From contig LSSL01004436.1 in NCBI GenBank assembly GCA_001953115.1, positions 1 through 12,837 on the forward strand: DNA of 12,837 nucleotides, written 5' to 3'. The position numbers and the translations under genes were made by a program. The notes under the pieces were generated by a model. That model made no database searches. It saw nothing but the letters and a program-made list of their open reading frames with translations, and was not told the DNA's origin. The DNA comes from Smittium mucronatum (taxonomy: Eukaryota > Kickxellomycota > Harpellomycetes > Harpellales > Legeriomycetaceae). Positions 7,070-12,837 of the stretch are shown one piece after another (within the stretch, counting starts at the first letter, position 1; each line of letters begins with the position of its first letter).

Positions 7070-8048
7070 ATGAGTCCAGAACAAGAATATATCGAATTTC
7101 AAATACGCTTACAATTCCAGCTTCAAGTAAAAGCACAAATGCATCCCACATCCAATCATAGTCCTTAGCCCAAGACCAAGCTCAAGACCAGATTCAGAAA
7201 CAATCCCAGAACCTAGTACCTCCATTAAGCCAGAACTAATTTCTACTAGCCCAGCCCAGCCCAATAGATAGTATCAAACTTCCAGAAAAAGAAAAATTTG
7301 ACTGAAAAGTGTCATAATATACTACAATTTATTTCAGGTATGAAAATATTATTTTGGGGAAGCCCGGATACCTTTCCGGTGGACAAGAGAAAAATATTTT
7401 TCATCTGAAAACACCTTCTAGGAACTTCTTCAACCCGGTTCCGATCATTATTAGCATAAAATTCACATTGTCCGCTAGATTTTGAAATATTAATGAATGC
7501 GTTCAGAAAAAAATTCTCCGATCCCAGTCACAGTATCAAGGCCAGGGGCCAAATCAGAAACTGCAAAAAAGGTTCAAGAAGCGCATCCGCTTATGCAGAG
7601 AATTTATAGCCTTGGCCGTGAGAGTAGATTCTACAAGGTTTCACTAGTTGATCAATTCATCCACGGCCTTAACCAAAAAATTATGCAATATCTAATAATA
7701 ATTGACATTACAGAAAGCCTTGAGGAAAACATCCAGATCTTGGTTAGGATAGAAAATCGTCTGTGCACCATAGATTTTATTTCCGATAATAAAAGTGAAG
7801 CACCAATTATAGACCCTTTTAGATCAAAAAAAAATCCCCCAGCAACAAATTCAAACTCACAGCACCAAGAATCAACTGTTTATACGGAAATAGATTCTAT
7901 GACTTTCAGAACAAGGGGAACACTTTCTGAAAAAGAAAAAACAAGAAGGTATGAACTGAGTTTGTGCCTCTACTGCGGAGGCAGTGGGAATATATCATTA
8001 TATTTCACCAAAAAAAAAATTCTGGGAAAATTCTACACTCAACAGTAA
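7070..8048 (+). pseudogene. gag remnant with decayed CCHC zinc knuckle
   Basis: The nucleocapsid precursor starts with MSPEQEYIEFQ (ATG 7070) and is then scattered over all three frames: IKLPEKEKFD (about 7273), MNAFRKKFSDPS (from 7493) and GSRSASAYAE in one frame, FIALAVRVD (about 7600) in another, and VSLVDQFIHGLNQKIMQYL onward in a third. The apparent ORF at 7497-8048 is therefore misleading: its first 45 or so codons are out of frame and only the part from about 7637 is genuine Gag. The zinc knuckle reads CLYCGGSGN then F in place of the His and last Cys, so it cannot bind zinc. A 10-A run at about 8010 coincides with the switch to the protease frame. Family comparison is from memory of chromovirus Gag patterns. 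Confidence 0.8.
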
Positions 8049-8630
8049 AACGACAGTTACCGTTGAGTGAATTTAATAATTTTAGACTATCAAATAATAA
8101 TTTTAATAGTCGTTTCATATTTCCAATAAAATTATATTTTAAAACTACAAAATCTTTCGTACAAACAAACTGCTTAGTCGATTCCGGAGCAATCGAAAAT
8201 TTTATAAATAAATTTTTTGCAGAAGTTCACCTTAAAACTCCATCAAATTCAAAATAAACAATTCATATAGAATCTATAGATGGTATTTCACTCACAAATT
8301 TACCCATAAACACAATATACGTGGATTTAAAAATGTTATTCAATGAAATACACAATGATAGCATAAAATTATATCCGATAAACTCTCCTAACACAGACAT
8401 AATTTTAGGGTTACCATGGGTCACAAAAAAACCCCCAAAAATATACTGAATAAATAGAACATTCGAATTCAAAAAGGATAAAAAATCAGAAATAAATTCC
8501 ATAATTGGAGCACTAAGTGAAGAAGCACAATCCTCAGGTAAAGAATCCACTAACACTGAACTGATCCTAGATTCTGAACCTGAAGCTTCAGATACAGTCC
8601 AATTATTTGACGCAACACCAATTTAACCGA
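8049..8630 (+). pseudogene. Retropepsin (aspartic protease) remnant
   Basis: The active-site motif LVDSGA is intact at 8174-8191, followed by the family's ILGLPW motif at about 8402-8419 and then KIYxINRTFEF, where x is TGA in place of the usual Trp codon TGG (a G-to-A change). Another stop, TAA, sits at 8255-8257. The frame differs from that of the zinc-knuckle part of Gag by one base. The acidic, Glu/Ser-rich segment that follows (to about 8624) resembles the variable linker between protease and reverse transcriptase. In active elements the dimeric enzyme matures Gag and Pol. Confidence 0.85.
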
Positions 8631-8749
8631 AATAGCCCCATAAGAGTAAGCTGAAGACTAAAGCACATTGTCACCTAATATCAATGTAGAAAAATTAATG
8701 AGCAAAGAAATTAGTGTTAATACAAGAATATAATCGATCAAAGAAGCTT

Positions 8750-9455
8750 ATTCATTATTCAAATTATCAGATGGTTTACAAAGCGAATATTCAGAATTTA
8801 ACAAATTATTCAACAAAGAGGATGAAGAACTGAATCTTCACAAAGTTTATGATTTTCCAGTGGATTTAATAACAGAGCCGAAACCATCTTAGGGATATAT
8901 TTATTCACTATCTCCTAATGAAACCTCACCGCAGAAGAAGTACATAGGCGATAATTTCAGAACTGGATTCATTAGACCTTCCAATTCTACTACAGGCTCA
9001 CCTGTTATATTCACTAGCAAAAAAGATGGTGACCTGAGACTATGCGTCGATTATCGAAAACTCAAAGGAATAAAAATAAAAAACCCACACCCTCTACCTA
9101 TAATCGAAGGTCAATTAGAAAGACTCAACCAAGAAAAAATATTCACAAAATTAAAAATTTGAGGTGCGTACAGCTTAATTCTTAAGAGCGGGTGACAAAT
9201 AGAAGAAGGAGTTATGATGGTTTTACGGGCATTTTGAATACCAAGTGATGCTCTTCGGTCTCAAAAATGCACCATAAACATTTCCGCGTTTTATAAGCGA
9301 TTTTTTCAGGAAGCATTGGATGATTAAGCCATTTCACAACTCGAAGGTATATTGATATACTCGAGTTCACTTGAAGAAAATATGCAAAATGTGAAATCTG
9401 TACTCAATCGTTTGAAACTAAACAAATTATACTGCAATTTATAAAAAAATAAATT
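8750..9455 (+). pseudogene. Reverse transcriptase remnant, catalytic Asp residues lost
   Basis: Recognisable blocks in order are: FPVDLITEPKPS then YIYSLSPNE (about 8858-8920), GFIRPS (8965-8982), PVIFTSKKDGDLRLCVDYR (9001-9057), FTKLKI-stop-GAY (9142-9171), GHFEYQVMLFGLKNAP (about 9229-9276), and QLEGILIYS (9337-9363). The last should be YLDDILIYS; both catalytic aspartates are gone (Glu, Gly). The first catalytic Asp, normally in TKLDLRGAY, is replaced by Lys and followed by TGA. The Trp codon in the expected EGDEWKTAF motif reads TAG (9196-9198). A frame change occurs in an A-rich run near 9440. The polymerase is dead at three independent sites. Confidence 0.9.
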
Positions 9456-10314
9456 TCCACGTAACTGACGTAAAATTTATAGGACATAAAGTATCTAGCT
9501 CAGGAGTGAAAACAGATCCAGAAAATATTAGGATCGTTTCATAACGGAAGAAACTTACTCCAATAAAAGTTATTCAAACGTTCCTATGATTTATAAATTA
9601 TTACAGAAAGTTTATACCAGATCTGTCAAAAACTGCACTGCTGATCACCGAAATCACCAAAAAAAAATAACCCTTTCATCTGGGACGATAACTGCGATGC
9701 TTAATTACAATACCTAGTAGTATAACTATAAAATCAGCTATAATCAAATACCCTGACTCAAATAAGAAGTAAATAGTAGAAAACAATGTATCGGATTTTG
9801 TAATGGGTGTGGTACTCTCACAGAAAGATTCATTCGAATATCCCGATCCCATAGCATACCTTTCTAAGAAATTTGATCAATCAGAAATTAAATATGACGT
9901 ATATGAAAAGGAGCTACTTACCGAAGTCACTGCACTCAAAGAATGGAAGCATTATTTGGAAGGAGCAGACCATGAATTCACAATACTAACGGACCACAGG
10001 AATCCAGAGCACTTTATGACTCAAAAAAATTGAATAGAAAACATGTAAGATGGTCAATATAATTCACAAGACATAATTTCAAAATCAAATATCGACCTGG
10101 TTTGCTCGGGTTTAATCCTGACGCATTATCCAGACGATCAGAATTCAAAGACAGAAAACCGTTTGAAAAAAATATACCAAAGCTCTGCCACTTCCTCAGT
10201 ACGATAATTTCTTCAAGAATACCAATTGGAAGTCTCAAAAAAGAAACCGAACTGGATGCTTATGCAAAAGAATTACGAAAAAAGTCCACAACGGACACTA
10301 ATAAGAGCGTATAA
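9456..10314 (+). pseudogene. RNase H and linker remnant
   Basis: It begins with the end of the RT thumb (VTDVKFIGHKVSSSGVKTDP, from about 9458; stop in the expected FLGFxNYYRKFI motif) and runs into RNase H. The family's TDASDFAMGAVLSQ motif reads NNVSDFVMGVVLSQ here (about 9784-9825). The catalytic Asp has become Asn and three Ala have become Val, all explicable by G-to-A or C-to-T transitions. AYLSKKF, YDVYEKELL and LTDHRNPEHFM follow. A frame change in an A-run at 10023-10029 leads to RW, IKYRPGLLG and NPDALSRR, the typical end of the domain. A further open stretch to 10314 leads toward the integrase. Confidence 0.85.
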
Positions 10315-10329
10315 CTGATTAACAATTTT

Positions 10330-11029
10330 AAAAGAAAATATATATGTCCCCGAAACTCCGAGAACAGAAGTAGTTAGAACTTTTCACGTCTCCCAATTTG
10401 CGGGGCACACTGATGTGGCAAAATATATCAACCTATTTCGTAGATAATATTGGTTCCCAAAAATTGGGAAGGTCATAGAAAGAACCATTAAATCCTAAAC
10501 TGTCTGTAATAAGACTAAGTCCAGAAAAAACAAGAGACACGGCATTCTTCAGCCTCTTACGATATCCATGCAACCTTTGGAATCAATCAGCATGGATTTT
10601 ATAGCGAAACAACCCAAGACAAAATAATTTACCAATATACTGTTAGTAGTAGATACATTTACCAAAAGTGGTGAATTTATCTCTCTGAAGAAATTGCCGA
10701 ACTCCAGAAGAATCGTAGATCTGCTACTAAAAAACGTGGTTTTCTAATCTGGTTTACCTAGAGATATTATTTCGGACTGAGAAGCCCAGTTCAATTCCAA
10801 TTTATATCTTATGATGATGAAGTTTTTCAGAATCAAAGTCGAAATGTCATCCAGTTTCCATCCGGAAACCGACAACCAAACGGAAAAGATAAATCAGATC
10901 GTGAATAAATACCTACTCTGTTATGTAAATTACCATCATTACAACTGGTAAGACCTAATAACACTTGGAGAGTTTGCATAAAACAATTAAAAACATTTCT
11001 CCGCCAGTTTTACTCCCTTCTAATCATTA
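10330..11029 (+). pseudogene. Integrase remnant with D,D35E intact
   Basis: The zinc-binding N-terminus is visible as FHVSQFAGHTDVAKY (about 10379) with one Cys of the HHCC pair replaced by a stop and VCNK retained. The catalytic core keeps all three acidic residues: Asp in SISMDFIA (10595-10597), Asp in IISD (10775-10777), and Glu in HPETDNQTEKINQ (10883-10885). Sixty and 36 codon steps separate them, matching the D,D35E pattern of retroviral-type integrases. At least eight stops interrupt the frame, including TGA directly after the second Asp where Arg (CGA) is expected. It lies in the same frame as the downstream GPY/F module. Confidence 0.88.
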
Positions 11030-11581
11030 ATGGGCTACCGTACCGATTTTAAAACTTCCACTGTTTACTCTTCTTCCGTCCTCAAAGCTGAATCCAAAAT
11101 ATCCGAACTTCGAGAAACTCACTTAAGCCGAAAGAATAGCCTATCTCACGCCAATAACAACTATAAATACAGCGCTGACAAGAAAAGAGTCGAAAGCAAT
11201 GTGTTTATGGGTGGTGATATGGTTTGGCTGAGCTCCAGGAATATCAAAACGCATCTCCAGAGCAAAAAGTTAGATCACCGATTCATGTTACCATTAAAAA
11301 TTATATTAAAAATTAATGACTTTAATTATAAATTAGATCTTCCAACCAAAATGAGGATACAACCAGTATTCCATGTATCACTGTTAGAAAAATATCATCT
11401 AGACGCTATAGCTGATCGAATTTCAGACCCTGCACCTCTTTATAAAGCATTCTCAGAGGATTATCTAGTTTATAAGATCTTGGACTCCAGTCTTCACTAC
11501 GGAAAACTACAATACCTGGTGCAGTATGAAGGCACCTCTTACTTCTACATATTTTGGATGCCAGCAAAAGAAAATAGTTAA
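11030..11581 (+). pseudogene. Integrase C-terminus with GPY/F module and chromodomain
   Basis: This is the longest uninterrupted piece of the element (183 codons), but it is only the tail of the polyprotein, not a gene with its own start. It contains GDMVWLSSRNI (residues 62-72), the GPY/F-type module from DHRFMLPLKI to QPVFHVSLLEKY (82-122), and a chromodomain from about 145 to 180 with DYLVYKILDS, GKLQYLVQYEG and WMPAKEN. The canonical LVKWKGY reads LVQYEGT, so one cage Trp is Tyr and the next aromatic is lost, while the first Tyr and the WxPA Trp remain. An open tail continues past the stop at 11579-11581 to about 11800 with a PAPGGGGVLQ-like stretch. The chromodomain directs insertion to heterochromatin in relatives such as MAGGY. 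Confidence 0.9.
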
Positions 11582-11790
11582 ACCGAAATAAAACCGGTAT
11601 TCTACAAACAATATCCAGATAAAACAAGTATGAAATCTAGAATAAAACCTCAAAGAAGAAAATAAACTCAAATAAAAAAATCAGTACCTCCCGCACCGAA
11701 AAAAACCAGAGTAAACCCCTATTATCCAACTAAAGTTCAAATCATCCCCGCCCCAGGTGGTGGGGTCCTCCAAATCCACGTAAGTGGCGT

Positions 11791-11806
11791 AGGGAGGGAG
11801 GGAGGA
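11791..11806 (+). promoter_or_regulatory. Polypurine tract, plus-strand primer site
   Basis: The pure purine run AGGGAGGGAGGGAGGA sits about 210 bp after the chromodomain stop and directly before a TG. This is where the RNase H-resistant primer for plus-strand synthesis lies in LTR retrotransposons. The position and composition support the call. Confidence 0.5.
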
Positions 11807-11984
11807 TGGCTCTCGGATTTCCCGCTAGCCAGATAATTTTTTAAATTTTCCAATGTCGGCCTATATAAATTCTCAGATCTAATTTCCACATCTTCGAAAG
11901 GGGAATATAGTGTCATAAAACACTGTAATAATTATCGATTTCTCCACTCAATTAAAAATTAACCCTATCGTCTCACCGCTTACA
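11807..11984 (+). repeat. Tentative 3' LTR
   Basis: The segment starts TGGCTCTCGG right after the polypurine tract and could end at CGCTTACA (11977-11984), giving TG...CA ends and 178 bp. A TATA-like TATATAAA lies at 11862-11869, as expected for an LTR promoter. No matching 5' LTR exists upstream of gag in this window, so the boundaries are unproven and the end could lie elsewhere before 12180. Confidence 0.3.
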
Positions 11985-12046
11985 TACCATTGGCCAATGA
12001 TTACTCCTCCTCATTATTACTATGTTTAATAAATATATATATAAAG

Positions 12047-12080
12047 ACAGCATAATCCTTACCATTATGGATTATGCTGT
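12047..12080. repeat. Perfect 12-bp-arm inverted repeat (hairpin)
   Basis: ACAGCATAATCC (12047-12058) and GGATTATGCTGT (12069-12080) are exact reverse complements around a 10-base loop, with a possible G-U pair extending the stem. It follows an AT microsatellite (TATATATATA near 12035). It is too strong to be expected by chance in a window this size. It may be a tiny foldback repeat or a transcript-end hairpin of unknown role. Confidence 0.6.
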
Positions 12081-12210
12081 TCAAAAACAAGTTAAAAATC
12101 TAATCTAGTTTTTATTACATTTATTTTATATAAATTTTTATCTAAAAAAACTTATTATATTTAGATTTCAACGTCACTAATATCAACCATAACACTAAGC
12201 CCTAGTAATT

Positions 12211-12837
12211 CCCCTAAGAGTGAAATACCTTGCCGTGGTTTAGGGGCTTAATAGTGTACTTTTTCGAAGTACACTAGACTAAAATTTCACGCAGCGTTGT
12301 ACTATTCTTGGTTGGGAGTAGTGGAGATAGCGCACAGTGATTCGGAGGACAGCGATTCCAGAGGAGGACCATCTCGAAACAGGAGGAACCGATCGTTTAG
12401 CACAGCTGAGACATAATCTAGTGCACAAGTCCAGCGTTCGACAGTCAGACGGATCTCAGCGTCGAAGAGCTGTTTATAGGAAAGCCATGTCGATCAATCC
12501 CACGTTTAGGTAGGAGCCTAATTTTATTAATCCTGTTAGAAGTAGGCTCTGACTAGGAACTCAGTAGCTTCAATAAACTGTTGTTCATTGACAAAGAGCT
12601 TAATTCATGACTGCACGTAACCTCAGTCATCCAGCCTACTTGAAGCAATGCCAGGGGGGGTCTTTCGGTTGGTAGATTGAACCCTTTTCCCGTAGGTACG
12701 CAGCCGGTAGTCCGGCAGAGGAGCTTATTGTAGTTAGGATAATAGTCTTTTCTATACGTCTTTTTCTTTTTTTCAAATTTTTTTAGTATAGTTTTTAATG
12801 ACGTTATCTTACAATAAAATTCCGTGATAATAAAAAA
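12211..12837 (+). mobile_element. Long SINE-like retroposon, copy 2 (runs to window end)
   Basis: This copy has the same CCCCTAAG start and the same length and order as copy 1, in the same orientation. The body ends at CCGTGATA and continues as ATAAAAAA to the last base, showing the A-rich tail that copy 1 lacks. The hairpin around the TTTCG loop (12252-12261/12267-12276) is a perfect 10 bp here, whereas copy 1 has one G-U pair. AATAAA is at 12813-12818. The right target-site duplication would lie outside the window. Relative to copy 1, substitutions are few in the first 250 and last 135 bases and crowded in between. Confidence 0.85.

Larger units (their letters stand above)
7070..11984 (+). 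mobile_element. Degenerate Ty3/gypsy chromovirus
   Basis: The remnant reads in the order Gag, retropepsin, reverse transcriptase, RNase H, integrase, GPY/F module and chromodomain, which defines the chromovirus branch of Ty3/gypsy (Metaviridae). The order, integrase placed after RNase H, and a C-terminal chromodomain separate it from Ty1/copia. It is about 4.5 kb from the Gag ATG to the chromodomain, near full internal length, but broken by many stops and frame changes in every domain. A purine tract and possible 3' LTR follow; no 5' LTR is recognised. The chromodomain would have steered integration to methylated histone H3K9 chromatin in active relatives. This copy cannot produce a working polyprotein. 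Confidence 0.93.

Noticed and set aside
8263..8556. 97-codon minus-strand open frame
   Set aside because: It overlaps the protease segment of the chromovirus on the opposite strand and resembles nothing known, so it is a shadow.
446..12837. The 618-bp repeats as LTRs of one large element
   Set aside because: They lack TG...CA ends, copy 1 has its own 14-bp target-site duplication, the interval contains a host gene, and the chromovirus ends well inside it.

Overview
This is an AT-rich fungal nuclear segment. It holds one intact host gene set among the debris of several transposon classes. The host gene, on the minus strand at 1663-3957, encodes a membrane-anchored NADPH-cytochrome P450 reductase (764 residues, no intron in the coding part). 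A fungal source is suggested by the protein's anchor and diflavin layout together with a degraded Ty3/gypsy chromovirus of fungal type. I cannot fix the genus. The near-intronless gene, AT-rich spacers and abundant retroelements would fit a repeat-rich ascomycete such as a biotroph, but this is inference.

Layout. 1-1200: repeat cluster with a 273-bp TIR element (MITE, 73-345) and a complete 618-bp SINE-like retroposon (446-1063) framed by a perfect 14-bp target-site duplication. 1663-3957: the reductase. 3958-4300: its 5' region, with a strong 5' splice-site match that implies a leader intron, and a possible sterol-response core. 4300-7069: AT-rich sequence with no supportable gene; it holds a second diverged MITE copy (5474-5740). 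7070-about 11984: one heavily mutated Ty3/gypsy chromovirus in the canonical order gag, protease, reverse transcriptase, RNase H, integrase, GPY/F module, chromodomain, then a polypurine tract and a tentative 3' LTR. 12047-12080: a perfect 12-bp-arm hairpin. 12211-12837: a second SINE-like copy in the same orientation, running off the window end.

The most interesting object is the 618-bp retroposon. Its two copies agree at roughly 95% by eye, have an A-rich 3' tail after a conserved AATAAA, and share several RNA-like hairpins. One hairpin shows a compensatory base-pair change between copies (U-A to C-G on opposite arms). The differences are concentrated in the middle third. I do not recognise the source RNA.

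The reductase supplies electrons from NADPH to ER cytochromes P450 (for example in ergosterol synthesis). No other host gene in the window acts with it. The remaining content is mobile DNA, none of it able to move autonomously as read here.
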